38,401 nt of DNA from JAHJGG01 sp041658785 (GCA_041658785.1 JBAZZL010000009.1:1-38401), one strand, 5' to 3'; positions 5,689-13,877 are shown, numbered from the stretch's first letter. Translations and numbers: made by a program. Notes: generated by a model from the sequence alone, not told the origin.

Positions 5689-8600
5689 ATGAGAACCATT
5701 GATTTCAGGACAATCGTGGAAAACAAGGTAATAGTCTTTGACGGAGCAACTGGAACGAGCATCCAGAAGTTTGACTTATCCGAAGACGATTATCAAGGCC
5801 ATGCTGGTTGCAATGACTATCTTACAATTTCTCGGCCAGATGTGATAGAAAAAATTCATTCTTCATATTTTGAAGCAGGCGCTGACGCTGTAGAAACCAA
5901 CACTTTTGGCGCGAATAAAATTGTTTTGGCTGATTACAAGCTTGGGGATCGGGTTTATGAACTAAATAAAAAGTCAACCGAGCTGGCGAGAAAAATTGCG
6001 GAAAAATACTCAACAGATAATCAGCCGCGATTTGTTTCCGGTTCAATCGGGCCGGGGACAAGGCTGGCATCGCTCGGCCAGATTGATTTTGATTTTTTAA
6101 AAGACGCTTTTTACACGCAAGCCATGGGCATGATTGACGGCGGGGTGGATTTATTTCAGATTGAGACCTGCCAGGACATGTTACAGATAAAAGCCGCGAT
6201 TCAAGGCGTGGAAAAGGCGCAAAAAGAAAAAGGAACCGACCGGCCGGTGATTGTCCAGGTTACTCTGGAAGAAAATCAAAAAATGCTTTTGGGGTCGGGC
6301 ATTGAGGCTGTTGTGGCGACGTTTTCCTCGTTTAATTTGTTTGCCATGGGGTTGAACTGCGCGACCGGTCCGGAAAAAATGACCGACGCGGTTAAATATC
6401 TTTCCCGGCATTCGCCTTTTAAAATCAGCGTCTTGCCCAACGCCGGTCTGCCCAAGTTTATCGGCGGCGAACATCGCTATGAGCTGACGCCGAAAGATTT
6501 TGCCGGCAGATTAAAAAATTTTATTGAAGAATTCGGCGTGAATATCGTTGGCGGCTGCTGTGGCACGACGCCCGAGCACATCAAAGCGCTGGTTGAAGCG
6601 GTGGGGGGGGCTCCCAAACAACGAACGCCGGAGCTTATACCCGCTTTTTCCTCGCTTTATTCGGCACAGCCATACGCGGCCGAGCCGAAACCGCTGATTA
6701 TTGGCGAACGGCTCAATGCAACCGGAAGCAAACAGTTTAGAGAATTGCTTTTGGCGGGCGATATAGACGGCATGCTTGCTATGGCAAGCGAACAGCAGGC
6801 AGAGGGCGCGCATTTGGCAGATGTTTCCATGGGTTACGCGGGCAGAGATGAAGCCGTAGATCTGCCGGCTCTAGTTGAAAAACTTAATACTACTTTGCGG
6901 ATTCCAATTTCAGTTGATACTACAAATCTTGAAGCGTTGGAAAAGGCTCTAAAGAGAATCGCTGGCAAGCCACTCATCAATTCGGTTAATCTGGAAAACG
7001 GCGAAGACCGAGCCGGCAAGATTTTTCAGCTGGCAAAAGATTTCGGCGCCGCGGTTATTTGTCTGACAATTGACGAAAATGGCATGGCCGAAACGACGGA
7101 AAGAAAAGTTCAAGTTGCCGAGCGGCTGTATAAGCTAGCCACAGAAAAATTTGGGATAAAGCCGGAGGATTTGTTTTTTGATACTCTAATTTTTACTTTG
7201 GGTTCTGGCGATGTCAAATATTACAACGCGGGCGTGGAAACATTGGAAGCAGTCAAAATTATAAAAAGTAAATTTCCCGAATCAAACACAATTCTTGGCA
7301 TCAGCAATGTTTCCTACGGCCTTAAGCCAGAGGTGCGAAAGATATTAAATTCGACCTGTCTCTATTGCGCTGTCCAAGCGGGGCTTGACGCTGCCATTTT
7401 TCATGCGGCGAAAATGATTCCGATAAGCCAGATCAATGAAGCGGACCTAAAACTTTTCCGTGATCTTATTTTTAACGCGCGAAACGAGAAATATGATCCG
7501 CTGAAAGAAATAATTACGCGGTTTGAAGGCGTGAAGCTCGCAGATGAGTCGTCAAGCAAGTGGGAAGAAATGTCTCTTGAGGATAAGCTCAAAGCGCATA
7601 TTGTAGAAGGCCGAAAGACTGGAATGGAAGAAACGATTTCGTTGGCGTTAAATAAATACCAGCCGCTTGAGATAATCAACGGCCATATTCTTGGCGCGAT
7701 GAAAGAAGTGGGGGAGCTGTTTGGCTCCGGAAAGATGCAGTTTCCATTTGTGCTCCAAGCCGCGGAGGCTGCCAAAAAAGCGGTAAGCATTTTGGAACCC
7801 AATATGGAAAAAGGCGAAATTGGACAGCGAGGGAGCTTGATGCTGGCGACCGTAAAAGGCGATGTGCATGATATTGGAAAAAATTTAGTAGACATCATTG
7901 TTAGCAACAACGGGTTTAAAGTTTTTAATATTGGCATTGACCAATCAGTTGATAATATTATCGCGGCGTATGAAAAGCATAAACCGGACGCAATCGGGCT
8001 GAGCGGTTTGCTGGTCAAATCGACTCTGGTTATGAAAGACGCGCTAGAAGCTCTTAATGAAAAGGGGATTAGCGCGCCGGTGATTTGCGGCGGCGCGGCG
8101 TTGACCAAAGAGTATGTTGATGACGTCTTGGCCAAGGTTTACCGGGGTAAGGTGGGGTACGCGAGAGACGCGTTTGACGCGGTTAAATTTTTATCCCAAA
8201 ACGAGGCGTCCGCCGAAGTTCATAAGCCAAAGCAAGCGCCGACAGCGCCTAAATTTAGCGAATCCGATAAGGACGGGCAAGAGATTAGTTTCAACTTTCT
8301 TCCACCAGCGCCTCCTTTTTGGGGGCGAAAAGTTTTAACAAATATAGATATTGAGGAGGCGCTGCCGTATGTCAACAAGGATTTGCTCTTTGCTTTCAAA
8401 TGGCAACTAAAAAATCAGAAAACCAGCCCCGCGGAATTCGCGCGGCTGGTTGAAGAAGTGGCGGAGCCGGCTTATCAAAAAATTATTGAGCGGATTAGAA
8501 AAAATAATTTACTTAATCCCAAAGCGATTTACGGCTATTTTCCGTGTTATGGCGCGGGCAATGATTTACTTATTTTGGATCCGGGTGACAGAGACCGCGA

Positions 8601-9093
8601 GGCGGCGAGATTTAATTTTCCCCAGCAAAAAAAACCGCCATACTTATCTTTGGCCAGATTTTTCCGATCAACCAAAAATGAACCGGACATTGTTGGTTTT
8701 CAAATCGTCACCGCGGGCGAAAGGGCGGGGGAAGAAAGTCGGCGACTATTTGCCAATGCCGATTATCGCGACTATCTTTTTTGGCAGGGCTTTGCCACGC
8801 AATTCGCGGATGCCCTCGCTGAATATACTCATCATCGCTTGCGAGTTGAGCTTGGTTTGGCGGGCGGCGAATCAAAAGAACCGCGAGACATTTTCGCGGC
8901 GAAGTATCAAGGCAAAAGGTACAGTTTTGGCTATAACGTTTGTCCCAATCTGGAGGACCAAGCAAAGATTTTTACTTTGCTTAAACCGGAGGAAATTGGC
9001 ATTAAATTAAGCGAGAGCGATCAATTGATTCCAGAGGAAAGCACGAGCGCGATTGTAGCGTTTCATCCGGAGGCGAGGTATTTTTTGGTTTAA
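5689..9093 (+). CDS. metH: Cobalamin-dependent methionine synthase, full length
   Basis: Transfers a methyl group from methyl-tetrahydrofolate through B12 to homocysteine. All four modules appear in 1134 residues: homocysteine-binding barrel (about 1-310) with zinc cysteines C224 and C290-C291 in GGCCGTT; pterin-binding barrel (about 335-600) starting IIGERLNATGSK; B12 cap and Rossmann domains (about 620-830) with DVHDIG at 725-730, whose His727 is the lower cobalt ligand; and the AdoMet reactivation domain (about 850-1134) with FGYNVCPN and a C-terminal HPEARYF. It is slightly shorter than the E. coli protein. Keeping the reactivation domain means the oxidised cofactor can be repaired with AdoMet plus a reductase not in this window. 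It depends on MetF upstream. B12 must be made or imported elsewhere. No clear promoter: it may be read from the metF transcript. Confidence 0.97.
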   Translation: MRTIDFRTIVENKVIVFDGATGTSIQKFDLSEDDYQGHAGCNDYLTISRPDVIEKIHSSYFEAGADAVETNTFGANKIVLADYKLGDRVYELNKKSTELARKIAEKYSTDNQPRFVSGSIGPGTRLASLGQIDFDFLKDAFYTQAMGMIDGGVDLFQIETCQDMLQIKAAIQGVEKAQKEKGTDRPVIVQVTLEENQKMLLGSGIEAVVATFSSFNLFAMGLNCATGPEKMTDAVKYLSRHSPFKISVLPNAGLPKFIGGEHRYELTPKDFAGRLKNFIEEFGVNIVGGCCGTTPEHIKALVEAVGGAPKQRTPELIPAFSSLYSAQPYAAEPKPLIIGERLNATGSKQFRELLLAGDIDGMLAMASEQQAEGAHLADVSMGYAGRDEAVDLPALVEKLNTTLRIPISVDTTNLEALEKALKRIAGKPLINSVNLENGEDRAGKIFQLAKDFGAAVICLTIDENGMAETTERKVQVAERLYKLATEKFGIKPEDLFFDTLIFTLGSGDVKYYNAGVETLEAVKIIKSKFPESNTILGISNVSYGLKPEVRKILNSTCLYCAVQAGLDAAIFHAAKMIPISQINEADLKLFRDLIFNARNEKYDPLKEIITRFEGVKLADESSSKWEEMSLEDKLKAHIVEGRKTGMEETISLALNKYQPLEIINGHILGAMKEVGELFGSGKMQFPFVLQAAEAAKKAVSILEPNMEKGEIGQRGSLMLATVKGDVHDIGKNLVDIIVSNNGFKVFNIGIDQSVDNIIAAYEKHKPDAIGLSGLLVKSTLVMKDALEALNEKGISAPVICGGAALTKEYVDDVLAKVYRGKVGYARDAFDAVKFLSQNEASAEVHKPKQAPTAPKFSESDKDGQEISFNFLPPAPPFWGRKVLTNIDIEEALPYVNKDLLFAFKWQLKNQKTSPAEFARLVEEVAEPAYQKIIERIRKNNLLNPKAIYGYFPCYGAGNDLLILDPGDRDREAARFNFPQQKKPPYLSLARFFRSTKNEPDIVGFQIVTAGERAGEESRRLFANADYRDYLFWQGFATQFADALAEYTHHRLRVELGLAGGESKEPRDIFAAKYQGKRYSFGYNVCPNLEDQAKIFTLLKPEEIGIKLSESDQLIPEESTSAIVAFHPEARYFLV

Positions 9094-9159
9094 GATTGTT
9101 GGTTGGCGTTGAGACATTGTTTTGTACTGCCTTAGAGAGGGAGGGGGTAGTCCGTTTGT

Positions 9160-9300
9160 ATGGCGGCGCCCCCGCCCCTCAACCCCCTGCCCCTTCTCCC
9201 TGAGGGAGAAGGGGGGACGAACAAACTCGCCAATCGTTTCAATCGTTTCCCTTCTCCTTCAAGGAGAAGGGTTAGGGATGAGGTGCGTGGGCACCGCCAT
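9160..9300. repeat. Foldback element downstream of metH
   Basis: Terminal arms 9160-9180 and 9280-9300 (ATGGCGG..CGCC..CTC type) match at 18 of 21 positions and enclose two palindromes, 9190-9214 and 9249-9271, made of CCCTTCTCC and GGAGAAGGG. The layout copies that of the element at 5484-5683, although the sequence differs. Further GGTTGAGGTGCGTGGG words follow to about 9360. The whole stretch 9094-9386 holds no gene. Confidence 0.75.
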
Positions 9301-9386
9301 CCAACCGAATTATACCACCCTCTATTAGGAGAAGTGTGGGTTGAGGTGCGTGGGTCTGGCGTCCTCTTGTTTTTGCAACGCCTAAC

Positions 9387-9527
9387 TTAACTCATCAACC
9401 CTTGGTTTTTATTTCTCCTCACCAAATAAAAAACTCCCAGCGCTGCCACTGGAACTAGATAAGCGGCCAAAGTGCCCCAGACAGTTCCAAAAAAGGAGGC
9501 GAGGAGTTGGAGAGGGAAAAAATTCAT
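9387..9527 (-). CDS. Small single-helix membrane protein (46 residues)
   Basis: An ORF of 46 codons starting MNFFPLQLLASFFGTVWG and ending in RRNKNQGLMS. Residues from about 8 to 38 form one long hydrophobic segment with a Pro near residue 26, followed by a positively charged tail, which predicts a single membrane helix with the C-terminus in the cytoplasm. It begins 10 bases after the stop of the unknown gene at 9538-9993 on the same strand, so the two are probably co-transcribed. No family is recognised. It could be a subunit of the neighbouring membrane protein, or a spurious ORF; the strongly membrane-like composition favours a real gene. Confidence 0.55.
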   Translation of the reverse strand: MNFFPLQLLASFFGTVWGTLAAYLVPVAALGVFYLVRRNKNQGLMS

Positions 9528-9537
9528 CTATAATCAT

Positions 9538-9993
9538 TTATCTTCTTTTTTTAGGTCCTTTTCTAACCGAATGATACCGATAGCCAAGATTGGCAGAATC
9601 AACGGCGTGCAAACCGCTGTTATTCCCAGCTTCGTCGCCTTGGAGAAATTGAAGAAAGTAATCAAAACTGATGTAATCAGGACCGTTTGGGCGCCCTGGT
9701 TCGCCTCGGTTGTTCGTGTTTTTTTGCTTCAATCTCTCTAGGAATTCAAGACATTCTGGTAGGGACACACCCGGAAAACCCCGTAGTTTTAAGCGACCTT
9801 TTTTTAAATGCCATTTTAGCAGCGCGCGTAATTGAACATGCTCTTTGGGAAGAAAGTAGCCGCTCAGTTTTTTGAAAGCTTCTTCTATTTTTCTTTCACG
9901 TTCAGTCAATTCAGTCGTTCTTTCTTCTCCCCAGGTATCTATTTCTTTAAATATGGTGTCTAGGCCACGATGTTCTCTTGAATTTTTTTCCAT
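9538..9993 (-). CDS. Unknown protein, probably frameshifted; C-terminal membrane domain lies in the +1 frame
   Basis: The open frame gives 151 residues. The first 90 look like a real soluble helical domain rich in Glu and Lys (TERERKIEEAFKKLSG, then LPECLEFLERLK). The last 60 in this frame (NTNNRGEPGRPN...) are of low complexity and unlike a folded protein. From the A7 run at 9719-9725, the +1 frame stays open to a TGA at 9534-9536 and codes two strongly hydrophobic segments (TVLITSVLITFFNF and AVCTPLILPILAIGII) with a charged RLEKDLKKEDK end. One A fewer would join the two. So this is either a homopolymer error in the assembly, a recent mutation or a slippage site. It lies between cysS and a small membrane ORF. 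Function unknown. Confidence 0.6.
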   Translation of the reverse strand: MEKNSREHRGLDTIFKEIDTWGEERTTELTERERKIEEAFKKLSGYFLPKEHVQLRALLKWHLKKGRLKLRGFPGVSLPECLEFLERLKQKNTNNRGEPGRPNGPDYISFDYFLQFLQGDEAGNNSGLHAVDSANLGYRYHSVRKGPKKRR

Positions 9994-10041
9994 ATTTCAA
10001 CATTATTTTTATTTATTTCCACTTTATTTCAATTTTTCCAA

Positions 10042-11409
10042 TCACCCAATCACCACTCGCTGCCCCTCGTCCGTATCCTCCACTTTAAAACCAAGTTCAG
10101 CTATCTCCTCCCGCAGTCGGTCGCTTTCGGCCCAATCCTTTCTTTCTCTCGCCTCGGCGCGTTCGTCAAGCAGGACTTGCGCTTCGGGCGGAATAGTGAT
10201 TTTTTCTTCTTTGTTCTCAATATCGTGCAGATTAAGTCCCAAGATCTTATCAAATTGGATAACAGTTTTTAAATTGATTCTTTTGTCTTTTAACGCGGTC
10301 CAAAGCACTGCCAGCGCTTCTGGCATATTTAGATCATCATTGAGGGCGTCCAAAAATTCTACCTCCACATGTTCGTCAGTAATAGCATTGGACACTATTA
10401 ATCTAATCTGCTGTTTAAGTTTTTCAAAACCATTTTGGGCAGCTTCCAGCGCTTCCCATGAGAAAGCCAGTTGCCGACGGTAGTGCGCTTGAAGCAGAAA
10501 ATAGCGATAGGCGAGCGGAGAGAGGTTTTTAGTTTTTAAAGTTTGTAAAGTTATAAAGTTATTTTCGGATTTGGCCATTTTACCATTTTCAATAACTAAA
10601 AACTCTCCGTGGAGCCAAAAATTTACCCATGGTTTTTTACCAGTCGTCGCTTCGGATTGGGCGATTTCGTTCGTATGGTGAATCGGCACGTGGTCAATGC
10701 CGCCGCAGTGGATGTCAAACTGTTCACCCAGATATTTCATGGCCATGGCCGAACATTCAATATGCCAGCCGGGAAAACCTTTGCGTCCGAACGCGTCCCA
10801 TTCCATTTGTCTTTTTTCTTCACCTGAGAATTTCCATAACGCAAAGTCATGCGAATTTTTCTTTTCTCCCAAATCAACTCTGGCGCCGGCTTGTAAGTCC
10901 TGTTTATCCAATCGCGCCAGCTTGCCATAGTCTTTTAATTTGGTGGTATCAAAATAAATGCCGTCAGATGTTTCGTAAGTATAGCCCTTGTCAATTAGAA
11001 TTTGCACTAGATCAATTTGTTCACCGATATGATCCGTAGCCTTGCACCAGAGAGAAGGTTCAAGAATGTTTAAATCAAGCAAATCTTCTTTGAAAGCCTG
11101 CGTGTAAAACTCCGCGATTTCATAAGCAGTCTTGCCTTCTCGTTTGGCGCCTTTTTCCATTTTATCTTCACCCTGGTCAGCATCATCAGTCAGATGCCCC
11201 ACGTCGGTGATGTTCATGATGTGCTTTACTTTATAGCCATTGTATTTGAGCGTTCTAATTAATAAATCTTCAAAAACATAAGTGCGGAGATTGCCGATAT
11301 GCGCGTAGTTATACACAGTCGGTCCGCAAGCATACAAACCAACCCTATTGCCGTTTAGAGGTTTGAAGGTTTCTTTTTTGCGGGTGAGGGTATTATATAG
11401 TTTAAGCAT
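10042..11409 (-). CDS. cysS: Cysteinyl-tRNA synthetase
   Basis: Charges tRNA-Cys. The 455-residue class I synthetase has the N-terminal zinc-site Cys in YACGPTVYN (about residue 28), the HIGH-type motif HIGN (about 37-40), the second zinc/substrate motif GWHIECSAMA and the KMSKS-type loop as KMAKSENN, followed by the DALR-type helical anticodon-binding domain. The C-terminal small domain EARERKDWAESDRLREEI is also typical. Length is normal. The leader is about 17-18 nt and has no Shine-Dalgarno sequence. Two membrane-type ORFs follow on the same strand 48 bases later. Confidence 0.97.
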   Translation of the reverse strand: MLKLYNTLTRKKETFKPLNGNRVGLYACGPTVYNYAHIGNLRTYVFEDLLIRTLKYNGYKVKHIMNITDVGHLTDDADQGEDKMEKGAKREGKTAYEIAEFYTQAFKEDLLDLNILEPSLWCKATDHIGEQIDLVQILIDKGYTYETSDGIYFDTTKLKDYGKLARLDKQDLQAGARVDLGEKKNSHDFALWKFSGEEKRQMEWDAFGRKGFPGWHIECSAMAMKYLGEQFDIHCGGIDHVPIHHTNEIAQSEATTGKKPWVNFWLHGEFLVIENGKMAKSENNFITLQTLKTKNLSPLAYRYFLLQAHYRRQLAFSWEALEAAQNGFEKLKQQIRLIVSNAITDEHVEVEFLDALNDDLNMPEALAVLWTALKDKRINLKTVIQFDKILGLNLHDIENKEEKITIPPEAQVLLDERAEARERKDWAESDRLREEIAELGFKVEDTDEGQRVVIG

Positions 11410-11433
11410 AGACGGCGAAGTAATAACGCTTGT

Positions 11434-11463
11434 ATTATAGAGGAAAATACCATTGAATGTAAA
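11434..11463 (-). promoter_or_regulatory. cysS promoter
   Basis: On the minus strand, TTTACA (11463-11458), an 18-base spacer and a perfect TATAAT (11439-11434), 24 bases before the cysS ATG. Confidence 0.75.
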
Positions 11464-11482
11464 GCACAGATCGTTTTTCGGA

Positions 11483-11571
11483 GTGTAACGTGTAACTTGT
11501 AACGTGTAACTTGATAGTGTTAACCTATATATATTTCTCGCAAAGTTATAAGTTACATGTTACACGTTATA
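11483..11571. repeat. Second foldback of TAAC(G/T)TG words
   Basis: GTGTAACGTGTAACTTG occurs twice in tandem on the left arm (11483-11513); the right arm (11541-11571) carries AAGTTA, ACATGTTACACGTTA as its complement. It uses the same words as 433-519 and lies in the divergent cysS/pilM gap. Confidence 0.75.
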
Positions 11572-11600
11572 GTAAAACAATGGTACACAATCTCAAACTA

Positions 11601-11609
11601 TGGTATAAT
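11601..11609 (+). promoter_or_regulatory. Extended -10 promoter of pilM
   Basis: TGGTATAAT has the TGn extension plus a perfect -10 (11604-11609). No convincing -35 is seen. The pilM ATG is 23 bases downstream. Confidence 0.65.
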
Positions 11610-11632
11610 AATATTCAGTTAATCCACATCCT

Positions 11633-12790
11633 ATGGGTTTATTCCACAAATCGGAGGCATACCTCGGCGTTGACATCGGCGCTGGGGGCATCAAGTTGGT
11701 TGAACTGCACAAAACCAAAGGACGGGCGCAGTTGTGGACATATGGAATTATAGAAGAACCGCTTGATATACACATTGACAAACATGAAAAGACGCCAGAA
11801 GAAATATTGGCAGAATCAAGGCAAGAGGAGGATTTTTCAACGAGAGCCAAGAAACATAAAGACATCCCGGCAGATATCAAAGATCCGCGCATAGAACATT
11901 TTGCCTCTTTGTTGAAAGAGTTGTCAAAAACTGCCAAAGTGACCACCAATCGGGCAACAGCCAGCCTGCCGGTTTCGTATATTTTCCACACTGTTCTTAC
12001 ATTGCCTCACATTGATGAAAAAAAACTTAATGCCGTGATAAGCGCGGAAATAGAAAAAATGCTGCCTCGGCCGGTGAATGAAATGCAAGTAGTTCATCAA
12101 AAGATTCCCGCGCTAGCGGATAATAAAGAAAAAGATGGCAAGTACGTTCAGTATCTGGTTACCGCCGCGCCAAAAGATCTGGTTGCTTTTTATACGGCAA
12201 TTTTCCAAAAAGCCGGCCTGCAACTTGAGGAGCTGGAGACAGAAGCCTTTGCCCTAGAACGTTCTTTGGTTGGCCGCGATACCGCGACGGCAATGGTTGT
12301 GGATATGGGTTCGGAGAGAACAAATTTTTTTATTATGAGTCAAGGTTTGCCGGTAACGCAGAGAAGCATCCAGATCGGCGGCAACAGCATTGATGCTGTG
12401 TTTGGCCGTGTTCTTGGCATTGAGCAGGAAGATGTCGGGCAGGTGAAGCTGGACGCATCGCGTCTCAATGCCAGCGAATTTGATATTGAACTTTTTAATT
12501 CAATTGTAGATCCGATTATCAAAGAAATTGAGTACGGTTTTGATTTATATTTAAAGCAGACCGGGAACGAAGGCAAAAGACCTGAAAAAATTATTTTGAC
12601 AGGCGGTTCATCTCTTTTTCCGCCGATTGCAGATAAGATAAAGAATTTTTTTGATTTGAAGGTTTTTGTGGGAGATCCATGGGCGCGGGTAGTTTACCAG
12701 CAGGGTTTGAAGCCGGCGCTAAATGAAATTGGTCCAAGAATGGCGGTGTGTATCGGCCTCGCGATGAGAAATATCGGCTATAAAAACTGA
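11633..12790 (+). CDS. pilM: Type IV pilus assembly protein PilM (actin-like ATPase)
   Basis: PilM is a cytoplasmic FtsA/actin-fold protein that links the type IV pilus inner-membrane complex (PilN/PilO) to the assembly motor. The 385 residues show the phosphate-1 motif LGVDIGAGGIKLVEL near residues 10-24, the MVVDMGSERTNF phosphate-2 segment near 222-233 and the adenosine motif ILTGGSSLFPPI near 321-332. A charged insert at about 45-85 (HEKTPEEILAESRQEE) is longer than in many homologues. It heads a pilus cluster with a receiver protein, a pilin and the prepilin peptidase. PilN, PilO, PilB and PilC are not in this window and must lie elsewhere. Confidence 0.92.
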   Translation: MGLFHKSEAYLGVDIGAGGIKLVELHKTKGRAQLWTYGIIEEPLDIHIDKHEKTPEEILAESRQEEDFSTRAKKHKDIPADIKDPRIEHFASLLKELSKTAKVTTNRATASLPVSYIFHTVLTLPHIDEKKLNAVISAEIEKMLPRPVNEMQVVHQKIPALADNKEKDGKYVQYLVTAAPKDLVAFYTAIFQKAGLQLEELETEAFALERSLVGRDTATAMVVDMGSERTNFFIMSQGLPVTQRSIQIGGNSIDAVFGRVLGIEQEDVGQVKLDASRLNASEFDIELFNSIVDPIIKEIEYGFDLYLKQTGNEGKRPEKIILTGGSSLFPPIADKIKNFFDLKVFVGDPWARVVYQQGLKPALNEIGPRMAVCIGLAMRNIGYKN

Positions 12791-12829
12791 CGCTCCCATA
12801 CTGGCCTGTTTCAAGTATCCACAGTTGTA

Positions 12830-12858
12830 TTAACAATAATGGAAAGATTTGGTATACT
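12830..12858 (+). promoter_or_regulatory. Promoter of the receiver-domain gene
   Basis: TTAACA (12830-12835), a 17-base spacer and TATACT (12853-12858); the start codon is 30 bases downstream. It allows the receiver and the pilin to be expressed separately from pilM. Confidence 0.65.
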
Positions 12859-12888
12859 ATGGCATATTCATAATTATTCGTGATTTAT

Positions 12889-13281
12889 ATGCAAGACAAA
12901 ATGCAAGACAAAAAGATCCATGTATTATTGATTGAGGATGATATTTTTTTAGCTAATATCTATAAAATGAAGTTTGAAATGGAGGGATTCAAAGTAACTG
13001 TTTCTGACAATGGCGAGCTTGGGTTGGCTGATGCCAAAAAGAAAAAACCGGATATTATTTTGTTGGATATTCTTCTGCCTAAGATGGATGGTTTTACGGT
13101 CTTGGAAAAGTTGAAGGCCGCGGAATCCACCAAGATAATACCGGTTATTTTATTGACTAATTTAGGCCAAAAAGATGACGTAGAAAAAGGCCTGAAATTA
13201 GGAGCAGTGGATTACTTGATCAAAGCGCACTTTAAGCCGTCTGAAACAGTAGAAAAAGTTAGAAAAGTATTCATGAATTAG
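12889..13281 (+). CDS. Stand-alone response regulator receiver (CheY-like)
   Basis: About 130 residues forming a single receiver domain with no output domain. The acidic pocket is in LLIEDD, the phosphorylated Asp in IILLDILLPKMDG, the switch Thr in VILLTNLG and the conserved Lys in YLIKAHFKP, so it should be phosphorylatable. No histidine kinase is nearby. Its place between pilM and the pilin suggests control of pilus assembly or twitching through protein contact. The start is uncertain: a 12-base direct repeat (ATGCAAGACAAA, then ATGCAAGAC) gives two in-frame ATGs at 12889 and 12901, and a GTG lies at 12880. The ATG at 12889 is chosen. Confidence 0.92.
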   Translation: MQDKMQDKKIHVLLIEDDIFLANIYKMKFEMEGFKVTVSDNGELGLADAKKKKPDIILLDILLPKMDGFTVLEKLKAAESTKIIPVILLTNLGQKDDVEKGLKLGAVDYLIKAHFKPSETVEKVRKVFMN

Positions 13282-13305
13282 TTTGCTATGAATCTTAAAC
13301 CAGAG

Positions 13306-13314
13306 AGGAGGTGA
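13306..13314 (+). promoter_or_regulatory. Strong Shine-Dalgarno site of the pilin gene
   Basis: AGGAGGTGA matches the 16S rRNA 3' end almost perfectly; seven bases separate AGGAGG from the ATG. It is the only near-perfect Shine-Dalgarno site found before a gene here, in keeping with high pilin output. Confidence 0.85.
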
Positions 13315-13318
13315 GAAC

Positions 13319-13753
13319 ATGAATAAAAAAGGTTTTACATTAATTGAATTGCTGGTAGTTATCGCAATTATTGGTTTGTTGTCCACTTTAGCAGTTGTAG
13401 CCCTTGGTTCGGCGCGAGAAAAGGCGCGCGACTCAAAACGGTTGTCTGATCTTAAACAGGTTCAAACGGCTCTAGAGCTTTATTACACTGATAATAATGG
13501 ATATCCAACAGTAAACGGCACTCTTGGGGTGACGGATCATGCGTGTTTAAATAGCGGCGGATTCGCTGTGGTTGGCTGTCCTAGCGCGTATATGGGTTTG
13601 GTGCCATCAGATCCACTAGCAGCACGGAGTTATTCTTATACTGTTTCTGGCACGACTTCTTATGTAATTACGGCGACACTTGAAGGCACGGTTGGCAGTT
13701 TAACTGGCGCAATTCAGGCGACACCATCTGGTATTATGAATCAACCATCGTAG
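13319..13753 (+). CDS. Type IV prepilin (major-pilin-like)
   Basis: A 144-residue type IV pilin precursor. The class III leader is short, MNKKG, with cleavage before Phe in KKG/FTLIELLVVIAIIG; Glu at mature position 5 is present. The N-terminal hydrophobic helix runs to about residue 30 and continues as an amphipathic helix (SAREKARDSKRLSDLKQVQT). Two cysteines in the globular part (HACLN and VGCPS) could form a disulfide, and the tail is rich in Gly, Thr and Ser. It is processed and N-methylated by the peptidase coded just downstream. A very strong ribosome site and its own terminator fit a highly expressed structural subunit. Confidence 0.93.
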   Translation: MNKKGFTLIELLVVIAIIGLLSTLAVVALGSAREKARDSKRLSDLKQVQTALELYYTDNNGYPTVNGTLGVTDHACLNSGGFAVVGCPSAYMGLVPSDPLAARSYSYTVSGTTSYVITATLEGTVGSLTGAIQATPSGIMNQPS

Positions 13754-13780
13754 TATATCTAATTAGGAATATTGCATTAA

Positions 13781-13814
13781 AGTCATTCCGGCGAAAGCTG
13801 GGATGGCTTTTTTT
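13781..13814 (+). terminator. Terminator after the pilin gene
   Basis: A fully paired 12-bp stem (13781-13792 with 13797-13808, three G-T pairs) closes a GAAA tetraloop and is followed by seven T residues counting the last stem base. Confidence 0.92.
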
Positions 13815-13840
13815 AGTCTGATTTTTTTTAGTTCGATTTG

Positions 13841-13869
13841 TTGAAATCAGGCTGAAATGATGATATAAT
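13841..13869 (+). promoter_or_regulatory. Prepilin peptidase promoter, leaderless
   Basis: TTGAAA (13841-13846), a 17-base spacer and a perfect TATAAT (13864-13869). Only eight bases lie between the -10 and the ATG at 13878, so the mRNA should start at or within about two bases of the start codon. Confidence 0.8.
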
Positions 13870-13877
13870 ATCGCTAT

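Noticed and set aside
7401..8135. 244-codon antisense ORF within metH
   Set aside because: It lies fully inside a conserved gene, has Ser-rich shadow composition and no domain.
8450..9010. 186-codon ORF in another frame of metH
   Set aside because: Overlaps the conserved AdoMet domain; basic, low-quality composition typical of a frame shadow.
9719..9725. Programmed -1 frameshift at A-AAA-AAC
   Set aside because: The heptamer fits a -1 slippery site, but the protein-like continuation is in the +1 frame, so a -1 event would not reach it.
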